NCBI RefSeq assembly: GCF_040412425.1
Contig: NC_089756.1
Location: 10,991,226-11,055,225, forward strand
Origin: Macrobrachium rosenbergii
Lineage: Eukaryota; Arthropoda; Malacostraca; Decapoda; Palaemonidae
Reading direction: 5' to 3'
DNA length: 64,000 nucleotides
Shown: positions 13,736 through 27,323 of the stretch, piece after piece
Position numbering within the stretch: position 1 is the first letter of the stretch
Layout of the letters: each line of letters opens with the position of its first letter
Translations under genes and position numbers: made by a program
Notes under the pieces: generated by a model
What the model saw: only the letters and a program-made list of their open reading frames with translations
Told to the model about the DNA's origin: nothing
Databases searched by the model: none

Positions 13736-14510
13736 GTGAAGTGTTCAGTTCGTCTTCAAAAACTCGTAGCCCGCTGCCACTGACGTTTAGATGCGTATCG
13801 GAGAGCGCTGTGATAGTTTGATTGGCACATTGCTAATGTACAATATTGTTAGTGACGTGTGGGCTGAGCATGTGAAGCTTACTCCGGAAAGTCTTTGTTT
13901 TAAAAGTCTAGTTTTTCTACTCTTTTATTAATGTAATTTATTCTTCAGGAGAGGCTAAAAGAGATTTTGTATATCTTTCAGTGGCAAAAGATACTCCGCT
14001 CAGCTAGATTAAGTTGTAAACATAAAGTCATTTATTGAAGATGTATATTATGCGTGCACTTATGCATATGTATGCATATACATATGCATTTATGTTCCTG
14101 TGCCACGCTTTATTTATCCATTCATTTATGTAATCATTGAATATGTAATTTATGCGTCATATTTATTCCATTCCATGCTAATAATTTTGCATTTCAGCCA
14201 GCAAATGAAACAATTTGATTTAGTATGATTAATCATACTGCAATGTTGTCGTCGGTGCTTTTATTATTACTGTCATACTAAATGAATCCGATGCAGCCTC
14301 TTTTTTTCATACTTTATATTTTTTTAATCATATGCAGCAGCAGTGTAAAATTCGTTTACAAATTAATGTTTTCCAAAAGCCTGTACTTTTATCTTGCCAA
14401 ATAAGTGTTATTGTATTGGGTGCAAATAAGGCTTTAGTCAGAAATTATGGTAGTACACTTTTATAATGGTTAACAGTTTATGAACTGGAATGAATTTGTG
14501 CGACAGTAAA

Positions 14511-14514
<4 letters not shown>
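13736..14514. other. AT-rich non-coding stretch
   Basis: No gene is recognised. A short palindromic ATGCATATGTATGCATATACATATGCAT-like patch lies near 14063-14090. Confidence 0.45.

Positions 14515-14568
<54 letters not shown>
14515..14568. repeat. (AG)n microsatellite
   Basis: Pure AG tract. Confidence 0.97.
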
Positions 14569-14572
<4 letters not shown>

Positions 14573-15247
14573 TCTTACACCTAAATGCACCTGACGTCCT
14601 TTTTTCAGGGGATAAGGTGCATGCTACAGCTGAATTCTTGAAATGATCTCCTTTAGTCTCTGCTGCGTCGAGTTTCGGGTTACTCTTGTAACCCCCCCCC
14701 TCCTTCCCCTTCCCCCCACCGACTTGGCCTCAAACACCCACCTAGACTTTCAGTCATTAGATAATTTTGGTGACTTTATTTCTGTAGCATTAGAAATTCT
14801 AGCATTTACCTCTGCTAGATACCTCTGGAGAATGTAAGAGCCATATTGATTATCTGTCAGCTGTTTATTATTTTTTTCTCTCTGTTAAGGTCTTCACTAT
14901 GCATATTACTTTCATCCTACAACGACATCCTTATTTTTACCTGTATCCTACGTCTGTTTTCACTTCTCCAGTACTATCCCAATGCCTTGCCTTAGTTTTG
15001 GGGAGGAACTTTCAGTTTGTCATAGGATTTCGCGAAGGATTAAGCCCTGTCAGTGCAATCCTTAGCATAACACCATATATTACCTTACGTCACACTTCTC
15101 CATTGTTGAGTAGCGAGTGAGGATCTCTTTTTGAAATTTTTTTTTATTTTATTTTATGAATCCGAAACTAGCTAGAATCATTTTGATGTATCCCATGACG
15201 GAGTATTTTGTCTTTGTAACCATATACTTTTCGTTATTCACACGATG
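14569..15247. other. Non-coding stretch
   Basis: Two modest frames (14643-14837, 14899-15120) have no recognisable domain or splice context. I see nothing else. Confidence 0.4.
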
Positions 15248-15372
<125 letters not shown>

Positions 15373-15844
15373 ATGCTGTTTCCTTGTCCCTCATTATCTT
15401 ATCACTTTTCTAATATTTCATGGTACAATCGTCAAATAAATCAGTACAGTCTTTACGCCAACAAATTGATTCTTGTTTTCCTTGTTGTTGGATGTGGGAG
15501 TATGGGGCAGGGGGTGATTCCATGTACACAGTACAGAGCTGCTACTCCCTCTCCCCCTCCCCCCTTTTTCAACTCTCCCAGCATCTGGGATCATGAGAGG
15601 CTCATCAGACATCATTTACATATTCAGAAACGTCATGACCAAACCGCCTGCATTCATGATTTTTCCTTTCATCTCCATTCCTGAGGAATAGCGGAGCTTC
15701 ATTTGATCAGAGCTCGTGTCTTAAACCCCACAATTTGGGGCTGCTGTTACTGTTTTTTTTTTTCCCTTGACCCCGACAGCTTTTTCCCACGGTTTCCCGT
15801 GATCTGCTTTTGAATTTTTCATTTCCCCCAGTTCTTGTACTTTA
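15373..15844. other. Non-coding stretch
   Basis: Contains C-rich runs near 15547-15565. Overlapping frames on both strands (15373-15684, 15418-15615) lack recognisable domains. Confidence 0.4.
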
Positions 15845-16041
15845 ATAATTTACTTATATTTTTTCCTATTTATTTATTTTGTTAATATATTTTTTCTTTT
15901 TTATTAAGTGATCTCTTCTTTCTGTATTTCCCATTACATTCTGTTACGCCTTTCTAATGAACACCATATTCTTGGAAAGTTTGAATTTCAGGTCGTTGGC
16001 CCCCTTTGTTGGGCTCGTTCCATACGAATTAAATTCATCTT

Positions 16042-16118
<77 letters not shown>

Positions 16119-16119
16119 G
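15845..16119 (+). mobile_element. Retroelement 3' end with (AAT)n tail, copy 1
   Basis: Shares with 28770-29040 and 35240-35472 the blocks CTCTTCTTTCTGTATTTCCC, TTCTAATGAACACCATATTC, GGAAAG(C/T)TTGAAT, GGCCCC and TTCATCTTCTGAATAATAAT, ending in (AAT)n at about 16046-16119. Upstream of about 15845 the resemblance stops, which fits 5' truncation as seen in LINE copies. Family assignment is inferred from the coding end preserved in copy 2. Confidence 0.8.
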
Positions 16120-16757
16120 AACTCGGTTTCCGAAACTTTGGTAATGTAACAACAAGTTTTGTTGACGTTTATAAGTACGTATATTACATATATATAAAGA
16201 GTGATCCTCTCATGTTATTCCCGAAACTAACAGATCGAAAATATGTTTTTCGAAATTGCTCAAATATTTATTGTATTTCTTTCCCTTCGTTGATATTGAG
16301 GTTCACCTCCAACGCAGAACTTGACCGGGAGACGCGGTCTTATTATATCCTTGTAATATCTGTTGCCGAGAGATAAGAAACGGTACAAGATGGCCAAAAC
16401 CAGAACAACGTCCATTAGAGTATTTAAAATGTCTTTTGTACCATCCTCCATCTAAGGAGACCCGTAGAAGGGGGCTCGTTCTAGCAAGAGGGTGCTCGAA
16501 ATATTGCAGCCCCCCCCCTCCCCCCGCTTTTTTTGGTGAGTGAGGCAAAGGTATTTGAAACATTTTTTTTTTTTTTTGTACTCGAAGCTTAATAAAATCG
16601 TCTGACTTTTTCCAATTCTTCGGTTCTAAAAATAAGTAAGTGTTCTGTGAAGATTGAAGCTAAGTATTTTGTGTAGTCTATTTTTAGTTTTTTCTCTTTT
16701 TGCATGACCACTTTAGCCAGCCACTTCAAGCTTCTACTGCTTGCAAAACTTAAGGTG

Positions 16758-16759
<2 letters not shown>
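16120..16759. other. Non-coding stretch
   Basis: Overlapping minus frames at 16260-16451 and 16303-16563 have no recognised domain. A C-run lies at 16509-16524. Confidence 0.4.
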
Positions 16760-16828
<69 letters not shown>

Positions 16829-16864
16829 ACATTTGATTTTACTTCTATGACTACATGCACTTGG

Positions 16865-16956
<92 letters not shown>
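16760..16956. repeat. (CT)n, (CA)n and (TA)n microsatellites
   Basis: (CT)n 16760-16826, a 39 bp spacer, (CA)n 16866-16910 abutting (TA)n 16911-16956. Confidence 0.97.
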
Positions 16957-16959
<3 letters not shown>

Positions 16960-17492
16960 GTGCTTGTGTATATGTATTTGTTTTTGTATGTATGTATAAT
17001 TAGGGCCGATTATCTGGTGAGTAATTCACTTTACACGTGCAGTCTCATTGTCCATCAGATTTACCTTGATTTTCGTCTGTAAATTCAGTTGTTAACCTTT
17101 GCCTTGGTACAATTATTTACCGTAATTGTGACAAAAGTAGCTGCCAGTTTTAAATAAAAATGACTTTGCTTTATTTCCAACTCTGTTAGGAAGACTTGGC
17201 ATTATATCATATTATATATTATATTGCATTAAATTATATTTCTTCTATTGGTGAGCAGTACTTCTGGAAAAGAATTTGATTATAGGAATTAGTAAGGGAA
17301 AGAATGCCGTAGCACTTAGCCGCTTCTTTTTAAAACTTCCATGATTCCTGGACCTGTTTTCTCGAGGATATTTTTACTCTGTATACTGAAGAAGCCGCGG
17401 TCTGCCGGACACACTGGAAGAAGGTGCACAAGTCGGTTAGTCACACAGAGGTATTAGGAGTGATTACCCACGGATTTTGCACTTCTACAGCT

Positions 17493-17493
<1 letters not shown>
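16957..17493. other. Non-coding stretch
   Basis: I see no gene. Imperfect TATATTA palindromes occur near 17205-17240. Confidence 0.4.

Positions 17494-17553
<60 letters not shown>
17494..17553. repeat. (CT)n microsatellite
   Basis: Pure CT tract. Confidence 0.97.
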
Positions 17554-17557
<4 letters not shown>

Positions 17558-18217
17558 GGTTTTTTGGTCTGCCATGAAGTGCTCCAGATACTTAAGAAAT
17601 GAGCAATTGGGAAAGGTAATACGAAAACATACAATGGGATAATTGAAGTCTCGACATCGCTCCGTTTTCTCTCGTGTTACTTTAAGTGAGTTGAGGTTAA
17701 TGGTATTCTTTTAATTATAGTGAATTACTTTATTAGCCAATTTATGTTTTATTGTAGGTTCAGTGTATACTATCAACTCATCGTTCAGTAGATCGTTGTC
17801 ATCTTTGAGCTCAGTAACAGAAGTGACATACGTAGTCATATTTAACAAATCATCTTCAATGATACCAGTCTCTTTATTATTTTGTTTTATGGTGTGAGTG
17901 GGCTCTGGCGTCATGTGGGTGTTCTTTGGTCATGATGATGACATATTAATCCATTCGTGTAATGTTTATTCTATTAATGCATCCCAAGATAGCTTTGGTT
18001 TTATGTAGTGAAGCTGAGTTTTTAAGCAAAAGGTTTTTCTCTATTTTTGTTTTTTGTTTTCGTTTTGTTTGCATAGCTACTTTTACTATAAATGTACTTA
18101 ATAGTCATTATTGGTTATTATTTCTTGTGAACTGCTTTTGTTATAAGTGCTTGAAAGTTAGTATTGGTAAATGTTCTAACGTGAACCTGACCATAAACTA
18201 TTTTGTAGTGGTTCTGA

Positions 18218-18220
<3 letters not shown>
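17554..18220. other. Non-coding stretch with one acidic minus frame
   Basis: A 67-codon minus frame at 17711-17914 is rich in D, E, N and T and free of simple repeats. I recognise no family, and see no supporting promoter or splice sites, so I leave it as uncalled. Confidence 0.3.
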
Positions 18221-18261
<41 letters not shown>

Positions 18262-18411
18262 AGTCCACTTGGCAACCCTGTCTTTCGGAAATGCGCCTCT
18301 CCATTGTTATGGAGCCGTGATAGCGGTATACCCGTAATATTGGATATAAATATACCTCTGTAGTATTCTGTCAGCAAGCTCTGTGTGAGCCAACTTTTAT
18401 ATTTTTTTCCA

Positions 18412-18453
<42 letters not shown>
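18221..18453. repeat. Two (CT)n tracts
   Basis: (CT)n at 18221-18257 and 18416-18453. Confidence 0.95.
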
Positions 18454-18455
<2 letters not shown>

Positions 18456-18549
18456 GCTTCTTTATCGCATATGTAAATGGCGGGTTAGAGGCAGGGGTCT
18501 GGCAATGACGTCTTGTTGAAAAATGGTGGACTACGCCCGAGATTTTTAT

Positions 18550-18990
18550 GTTTTGTGGAAAGGGTGATGGTGGAGGGGTAGGGGGGTGATTGTAGGATAG
18601 ATAGGGGAGGTGGGGGAAGGGTGGTGGAGGGGTTGGGATGATAGTAGGATAGATAGGGTTGGGGGGAGAGAGGGTTAGAAGGGGGCAGGAGAAATTGGTG
18701 TTGGTGGTCGTTGATTGGTACAGGAGAGAAAGAGTTAAGGGGGGAGGGGGAGGGAGAGGGCGGAGAAGAGAAAGCGAGCGAAAGTTGGTTTTTGGGGGAA
18801 GGATTATTCGAGATAAAGGGAGGCGATGAGTGCTTGCACTGGTGCATGGGGAGGCCATAGCTGAAAAGAGGGAGGGAAGTGCTTGGAAGCTTTTTTTCTC
18901 CCCTCTTAATTTTTGTTCTTCCGTGGGTGGGGAGTGATTCAAGGGTTGGGGTGGGGAATGAGGGAGAGGAAAGTGAGGAAGATGAAAGAG
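18550..18990 (+). repeat. G-rich low-complexity DNA with degenerate repeats
   Basis: The plus strand has many G-runs, with GGATAGATAGGG repeated at about 18595-18606 and 18649-18660. Long proline and serine-rich minus frames (18397-18942, 18485-19219) are translations of this skew. They could be mistaken for genes but have no domain. Confidence 0.75.
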
Positions 18991-19384
18991 GTAATTGCAT
19001 CTGTGAGTATAAAAAAAAACTTAGCCGAGGAGTTAATAAAATGACCCCTTTTGATTGATCACTTGACCTCAAAAATTTTGATACAGAAGTGATTGTTGTG
19101 ACATCCCAAGAGATCTTGACCATTTTGGTCAGCTTTGTAACAAGTATACTTTTACTCAGCATGCGTGCACACACACACACACACATATTTTTTTGTATGT
19201 GTTTTGACTGCTTTCCCAAAACACGTCAGGTGTCATTACCCCATTCATCCTTGAATTTTGAGTCAAGGGTGAAGCCCTCCCCCAAATTTTCGGCAGCGTT
19301 AGAATGCAGTGTATTCAGTATTATATATGTGATAATTCTATGTGTTTCAGGATATATATGTATATATATATGTATTTATACATA

Positions 19385-19388
<4 letters not shown>

Positions 19389-19475
<87 letters not shown>

Positions 19476-19485
19476 CATATATACA

Positions 19486-19563
<78 letters not shown>
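19389..19563. repeat. (AT)n microsatellites
   Basis: (AT)n at 19389-19464 and 19487-19563 around a short TGTATGTATGTAC/CAGTA interruption. Confidence 0.97.
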
Positions 19564-20499
<936 letters not shown>

Positions 20500-20528
20500 A
20501 TGTGGGGTCTATTTTCTTCTACGTCCCA

Positions 20529-20559
<31 letters not shown>

Positions 20560-20601
20560 TTTTCTCTCGGGGTGTTGGCGCTATTTTTTTCTATGCTGCC
20601 T

Positions 20602-20663
<62 letters not shown>

Positions 20664-20696
20664 GGGTTGTGGGCGCTATTTTGTCTACGCTGCCTC

Positions 20697-20762
<66 letters not shown>
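20500..20762. repeat. Three tandem units of about 85 bp, each ending in (CT)n
   Basis: Each unit reads GTGGGCGCTATTTT, CTA(C/T)GCTGCCTCCCCC, then (CT)n. The (CT)n tracts are at 20536-20558, 20607-20660 and 20699-20761. Tract length differs between units while the flanks stay alike. Confidence 0.93.
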
Positions 20763-20765
<3 letters not shown>

Positions 20766-21004
20766 CGACATAACGAATGCCTAAACCCCAACGACACTTT
20801 TTACCATTAGTCTTCAACTTTAATTTTCCTCTGTTGACAAACATTCATTTGTCTTACCATTAATCACGCATGCTAATTACCATTTTTCTCTCCTTTTCCG
20901 CAGGTATGGAACACGGTATCAAGATTGCTCGTTATCCGTTGGTAATTATAGTTGACAGTTTTAATGTTTAAGTGCTTGTTTTTATGTGTGAATTTCTGTA
21001 TGCT

Positions 21005-21180
21005 TGGGATTCGTGGTGTGGTTGGTAGCGTCCTCGCCTACTGAGTGATGGGGCCCCTGGGTCGACTCAGGAGTGAGGACGGGCGACCTCATTCCAGAAT
21101 CTAACAGGTGCGAGGTCTTCTGAGGTGAAAATGTTTATGGTGGACACAGTGACGTTACAGGAATGTCTTTTAGCCACGGT
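21005..21180 (+). mobile_element. tRNA-derived SINE (head)
   Basis: TGGTGTGGTTGGTAGCGTCC resembles an RNA polymerase III A box, and about 30 bases on GGGTCGACTC resembles a B box (GGTTCGANTCC). The spacing (about 21015 to 21060) is as in a tRNA. The sequence does not fold as a clean tRNA with an acceptor stem and continues into unrelated sequence, so a SINE head is more likely than a tRNA gene. The 3' boundary near 21180 is a guess. Confidence 0.55.
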
Positions 21181-21324
21181 CGTAAAGTTAAGAAAAAAAT
21201 ATTGTGGAATAGCCACCATTTTTTGTCATTTATTTAAAGATGTCTCGTTGTTGTTCAAACGTTTATCATCAGTATTTTGAATAAGCGTAATCGAGGTTTA
21301 TCCTTAATATAATCAGGTTTGATC

Positions 21325-22908
21325 AGTTTTGCAGAGAACCGTTTTACATTTGTCCTCGAATTTGCCCAGGAGTTAACCCTTTCCAGAACATACTTTAAAA
21401 AGATTGAAAGAAGATCGCATTGTAAAATTAATTGTCAATTTTTAATTGTTCTGGCAAAATGATGTTTTCCCCAATTTCCTCATTTTCCATTTTCTGAAAG
21501 AAGACCATTGAAAATTTATTATTTTTATATATTTCGCTTGCAAAATTACAGTTTTCCCAAATTTCTCATTTTACACTTTATGTAAGTATTTCATTTGATT
21601 CAGTTATCCGTCTGTGCTACTCGAGTCAGAAGCAAAGTATTAATGCAACATCCTTTATAAAGTTGGGGCATTAACTTTAATGAAACAAGCGTACAACTTT
21701 GCTCCCTCAAGCTAGGCGCTTGCAAGTTAATATTAGTTATATTCTAAATGTGTTCGCCTCAAATTTAGCGAATTTCGTGATTATCACGTTGGGATGTATT
21801 AAAATATGGAAAATAATGGGAGACAAAGGAGAATTTTCGACAAAATTTATCTGCTTTTGATGTAGAAGTACACTTGACAGGAAATTGGGGACTAACCTGT
21901 AAAATAAAAAAAAAAGAAAAGTTAAGGTGCTTTCACGGTTACGTTACGAACAGAAAATCGATGAATTGATAATAAAGGAAACTGACTGAAAAAGGGAATA
22001 AACGCTTCATCGTCTAATCTGTAATCATCAAAATGAAATAATCCTCAAGTTAAATATCATAACTCAGAGTAATGCCAAAGTTAGATAGCATGTGTAAGGT
22101 TCTCCGATTCAGAAGGAATTTTCATAAAACTTTTACTCTGGAATTAGTGACTTGGTGACTTTTTATCTTCGTAAAATGACCTCTGCGTGATGATTGATGA
22201 TTACAGATTACAGATTAGACGATGAAGTGTTTATTCCCTTTTTCAGTCAGTTTCCTTTATTATCATTCATCGATTTTCTGTTCGTAACGTAACCGTGAAA
22301 GCACCTTAACACTTTTTTATTTTATTTCACAGGTAAATGCCCAATATTCCTGTCAGGTGTACTTCTACGTCAAAAGCAAGATAAATTTCGTCGAAAATTC
22401 TCCTTTGTCTCCCATTATTTTCCATATTTTAATACATCCCAGCTTGATAATCACGAAATTCGCTAAATTTGAGGTGAATACATTTAGAATATAACTAAAA
22501 TTAACTTGCAAGCGCCTAGCTTGAGGGAGCAAAGTTGTACGCTTGTTTCATTAAAGTTAATGGCCCAACTTTATAAAGGATGTTGCATTAATACTTTGCT
22601 TCTGACTCGAGTAGCACAGACAGATAAATGAATGAAATGAAATACTTACATAAAATGTAAAATGAGAAATTTGGGAAAAAATGTAATTTTGCGAGCGAAA
22701 TATGTAAAAATAATAAATTTTAAATGGTCTTCTTTCAGAAAATGAAAAATGAGGAATTTGGGAAAAACATCATTTTGCAAGAAAAATTAAACAAATAACA
22801 GTTAATTTTACAATACGATCTTCTTCCAATCTTTTTAAAGTACATTCGGGAAAGGGTTAACTGCTGAGCAAATTCGAGGACAGTTGTAAAACGGTTCTCT
22901 GCAAAACT
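21325..22908. mobile_element. Long inverted repeat (foldback-like element)
   Basis: Arms of about 0.7 kb (21325-22030 and 22190-22908) are reverse complements, alike at roughly nine bases in ten by eye, around a central 159 bp. Outer ends share AGTTTTGCAGAGAACCGTTT; inner ends share CTTCATCGTCTAATCTGTAA. The stretch around 21620-21840 pairs best. No open frame of 60 codons lies inside, so a non-autonomous foldback or long-TIR MITE, or a simple inverted duplication, fits. I find no convincing target duplication (TTGA occurs near both ends). Confidence 0.88.
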
Positions 22909-23061
22909 TGAGAATTTTCCTCTGAAAGAATAATTTTGTTTAAGGAAATTTTTGCGTTCACTCTCCTCATGAATTGCTTAACTGAATTCATGCAAAAAGT
23001 AGTAAACTTAACCTTGGTATGAGATCTTCTCTCCTTTTTGTACATTCCCCGTGAGTTATTA

Positions 23062-23095
<34 letters not shown>

Positions 23096-23610
23096 GCTGA
23101 GGTTAACTAGTATTGATTTTCTGGTTTAAATTCATCTGAGAGAGTTTCGTCGTAGCCTGCGTTAAGCTGTTTTCAGCAAATAATTCAGCAGTGTGTACAC
23201 TGAGTTGTTTATACAGAAAACATAACGACGCGAGCCCATTGGATATGAATATTTCGACGTCAAAATAATGCATTATTGCTGAGTAATTTATGCATACCCG
23301 TTTGCACATATGCATAATTTGATTAGGGGAATATAAACACGGCGTGAGTGATTGATGAAAACAAATTCGTAGCAGATCATACAATTGTTTGAATACAATT
23401 ATCAAATTACGTAAAAAAATAAAAAAAATAGAACACAACACATCCCAATTAATAGTATAAAAACGAATCACCACACTTTTAATCCAATAAATTCTCGGCA
23501 GTGAGACAAAACCTGGTTATGCCCACGAATGGAAATCTATCGCCCTTTCCCCTCCCCCTATCGCTTCCCCCCCTTCCCCTCCCCCTTAGGGGGTCCTGAC
23601 CCATCACCCC
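22909..23610. other. Non-coding stretch with (ATT)n
   Basis: (ATT)n at about 23057-23095. A 123-codon minus frame (23103-23474) is hydrophobic and AT-driven, with no domain recognised. C-rich runs at 23548-23590. Confidence 0.4.
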
Positions 23611-24170
<560 letters not shown>

Positions 24171-24289
24171 TCTGTATGTGTGTTTGCTTTAAGTAACTGG
24201 TTTAAATAATATATCTTCATATTCATCTTATTTCCCTAATGCTAATACGTCACTGAACAAAGTAAAAAATGAATTCAGTCATTGATTGC

Positions 24290-24490
24290 CTTATCGTAGA
24301 TTGTTACGAGCGCGAAACGAGTTCTATTTTACGATCGCATCGCAACTATTTGTTTCCAGCGACAACTTCGATCCCTGTCGGCGATCGCTGTTGACTGTAA
24401 CGATAATCACGAAAGAATCGAGTTCACGGAAACACCGTAGCTTCCGCTTCGGAGTTCGCTCGCTGCTCCCGGCGCCGATCGTAAATGGCC
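24290..24490. other. CpG-rich unique block
   Basis: Dense CpG (GAGCGCGAAACGAG, TACGATCGCATCGC, GGCGATCGC, GCTCGCTGCTCCCGGCGCCG) within otherwise AT-rich surroundings. The 96-codon plus frame 24286-24576 covers it but has no recognised domain. This could be a regulatory region or an exon; nothing seen decides between them. Confidence 0.35.
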
Positions 24491-24718
24491 ATGTCAGGTC
24501 GCTTGCCTCTGTTTGGTTGTGGGGGAGGGAGGGTGATGGGGGTAGCTGGGTTGGATGTTACGGTGTTTTATCGTAGGGAAATGTTTTGTTGTTGTGTATA
24601 TATTACTGCTGTTGTTATTGTAGGTTATGATGATGTTGCTGTTATGTATTGCAATTGTGTATATATTATTGCTGCTGTTATTATTGTGGGTTGTGATATT
24701 GTTTCTGCTTCCTTTAGC

Positions 24719-24719
24719 C

Positions 24720-24791
<72 letters not shown>

Positions 24792-24897
24792 CGTTTTTAA
24801 AGGCGAAATGGTCAATTTGGAGAAAGTATTCTGGTTCGTGTCTTATAAATTCTCTGAAAATCATAAAAACCAATATGGCATATTGGTTATCCATTTT

Positions 24898-24963
<66 letters not shown>

Positions 24964-24965
24964 TT
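24719..24965. repeat. (ATT)n, (AGT)n and (AAT)n trinucleotides
   Basis: (ATT)n 24719-24760 abutting (AGT)n 24761-24790, then (AAT)n 24899-24965 with a short ATT run after it. The (ATT)n and (AAT)n tracts are inverted relative to each other across about 140 bp. Confidence 0.95.
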
Positions 24966-25240
24966 ACTATTATTATTATTATTCTCCTCTGTCTCAAAAT
25001 CAAATTGTCGATTTTTGCATTCCTCACATTGCAACACGACGTCATCATTCGCATAGTCGTGAGGGTACTCGTCTTTGTACACAGCACCTTGGGGATCTCC
25101 AGAGACAGATCTCGGCATAAATCAGGGAATAAGTGAGACGAAAATGGCAGAAACATCCAGGTATCATGAGACGGTGTTCATTAAAGACGGGAAATTGGAT
25201 GCACAGGTTAATGACTATGTCTTTTGGAGGGGTGGAGGAG

Positions 25241-25245
<5 letters not shown>

Positions 25246-25301
<56 letters not shown>
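25246..25301. repeat. (GA)n microsatellite
   Basis: Pure GA tract. Confidence 0.97.
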
Positions 25302-25305
<4 letters not shown>

Positions 25306-25962
25306 GTTTCGTTTGGGGTGGGGGGGAAAGACTGAAACAAACTTCGGAGTATGTCTTAGTTTATGGAGGAGAGAGGGAGAGTTTTTTTTTTTTCTGTGGC
25401 GGTTTGAAAGAAACTTCTAAGTATGTCACATTTTATGACTGTTTATCCTATGGACACTGTTGTTTCCCAGTACATTGTGAAACGTGTATATACGTGTGCA
25501 TAGTTCATTGTTGTTTTCATAGTAAATATATTTCCTTTTTTATATAGATTATGATTAAATTTCCTAAAGACAGGTTATGTTACTTCATGAACCATGTGGC
25601 TTATTTGTGTCAAATTGATCGTGTTGCATTATACAGATAAGACAATTTCATTCTATTGGTAACGCTGTGTGCAAACGGTTTTTAAATTGTATTCAGTATT
25701 TAGATTTGATTTTTTATTAAAAACAGTTTATTCTGAGTATCAGTCTTAGATATTGTAGACACATTTATCATCTTTTATGCATATACGTAAGCATGAGATT
25801 AATCATTTATCCTTGAATGGAAGAGACACAAAAACGAGAAGTTTATAGACCTAAAGAATTTGTTACGGAAGATTGGCTCGCGGTCTCTCACGTCAGAATA
25901 ATGGATTATCCACCAGTCATGGTGGATGATGTCATGGGAAGCAAGTCCTTTCATGAGCACCT

Positions 25963-25966
<4 letters not shown>
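25302..25966. other. Non-coding stretch
   Basis: No gene or repeat element is recognised. Confidence 0.4.
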
Positions 25967-26017
<51 letters not shown>

Positions 26018-26098
26018 AAAGCATGTGAAGTGTCGCACTGTAACAAGGAAATGAAGTGCCTCGAATTATTACTGTCGGTTATTATGCTGTAAATTTTT

Positions 26099-26160
<62 letters not shown>
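25967..26160. repeat. Two (CT)n tracts
   Basis: (CT)n at 25967-26014 and 26101-26160, the second followed by TTCC tetranucleotides. Confidence 0.96.
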
Positions 26161-26164
<4 letters not shown>

Positions 26165-27020
26165 TTCCTTCCTTTTGCCATAGGATCAACACCTGGGAAA
26201 CTATTGACTTGCGCTATGAAAGCTTTATAAAAACGACAGTATCAGTTTGCGGAGTCAAAAGAGCAATGATTGTTGTATATCGATGTCGAAAGTTAAAGCT
26301 TGACCTTATTTTCCTTATTTTGATCTTTGTATGCCTTTTGTACCCCCTTTCCCCCCACCCACCATATACCCGGCCTTCCCCCTCTTTCCTGACGTATGCT
26401 TTCCCCCATGACAGGCACAGCCAGAACCGTTAGATCAGTATGAGTTATTCGCAAACTGTAGGCGAGAATTGGAAGAAGACTCAAGGTGTCTTGCTTTAAA
26501 CCTGTTTGACGTCGGGTTCATTGCATTCAGCATACGTCAATTAGTTGCACAGATTGCATGGTAATAGTCAGATTTATATATTGACATACCTCGCCTCGGG
26601 GATGGGTGGGTGGGGAAGGCCTTATGTTAATATTAGACCATTTCGGCGAATTCTGTATATTTTTAGCATGATTCTAATCCTCCTGTGCCCGAACGCTGTC
26701 ATTATGACAAAAAAATTCGGCCCATAAACATCGCCTTAACCTGTTTTGATAATTTTTTGGTAATTTTTTGAGTCCGAGCTGTTGTCTATGGCTATTACCA
26801 AATGACTAAGCTCTCGTGGCCAATAAGTGGTTTCAAAAGTGACTGAACTTAACGTACCTTTAGCGTGGCCTTGCTGCTGCGTTTGGTACATTGACCACAT
26901 GTAAACAGGTGGTCAAGGATCAGATGAGTTGGCAGGCAGGCGCCTCGGTCTATTTTTCGTCTCGTTTCAAGTCTAAGGTCCTCCGTAGACATTGACCCTT
27001 TTTCGTTGCATGAAAACAAT

Positions 27021-27021
<1 letters not shown>
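26161..27021. other. Non-coding stretch
   Basis: C-rich patch at 26342-26405; no gene is recognised. Confidence 0.4.

Positions 27022-27077
<56 letters not shown>
27022..27077. repeat. (CT)n microsatellite
   Basis: Pure CT tract. Confidence 0.97.
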
Positions 27078-27080
<3 letters not shown>

Positions 27081-27206
27081 TCGAAGGCCAATGGCATGCG
27101 CACAAAGTATCAATTTTCGTTTTAAGTGGCGGATTCTCGAAGCGAGTGCGAGAGTTGGAGAAGCGTTGAATGTAAACAATGATGAATCTCAAGTGTTGGA
27201 GCCAAG

Positions 27207-27323
27207 ATGGAGGAGGAGGAGGAGGAAGGAGAAGTGGAGGGGGAAGGAGGAGGTGGAGGAGGAGGGAAGGCGATTGATACAGGTTTGTTTATTTATGCTA
27301 AAATTAGGAAACTTCGCTCATGA
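27207..27323 (+). other. Possible small first coding exon, low confidence
   Basis: An ATG in good context (CCAAGATGG) opens a 38-codon frame that starts with a run of glutamates, continues glycine-rich, and reaches ACAG/GTTTGT, a weak donor-like site, before stopping. It sits in a CpG-rich island (about 27080-27380, with TCTCGAAGCGAGTGCGAG upstream and ATCGCGTTTTTCGCGG downstream) just after a (CT)n tract. The Glu and Gly runs come from GGA/GAG triplets, so this may be low-complexity DNA only. No family is recognised. Confidence 0.15.

Noticed and set aside
13579..13821. Histidine and cysteine-rich repeat protein
   Set aside because: The frame coincides with a 35 bp minisatellite and then runs on by chance.
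18397..19219. Proline-rich minus-strand genes
   Set aside because: They follow the G-rich skew of the plus strand and end in (CT)n or AC tracts.
21006..21066. True tRNA gene
   Set aside because: No acceptor stem or credible anticodon arm could be drawn; a SINE head fits better.
23103..23474. 123-codon minus frame free of simple repeats
   Set aside because: No motif, signal or splice context, and AT-rich DNA of this size often has such a frame; not enough to call a gene.
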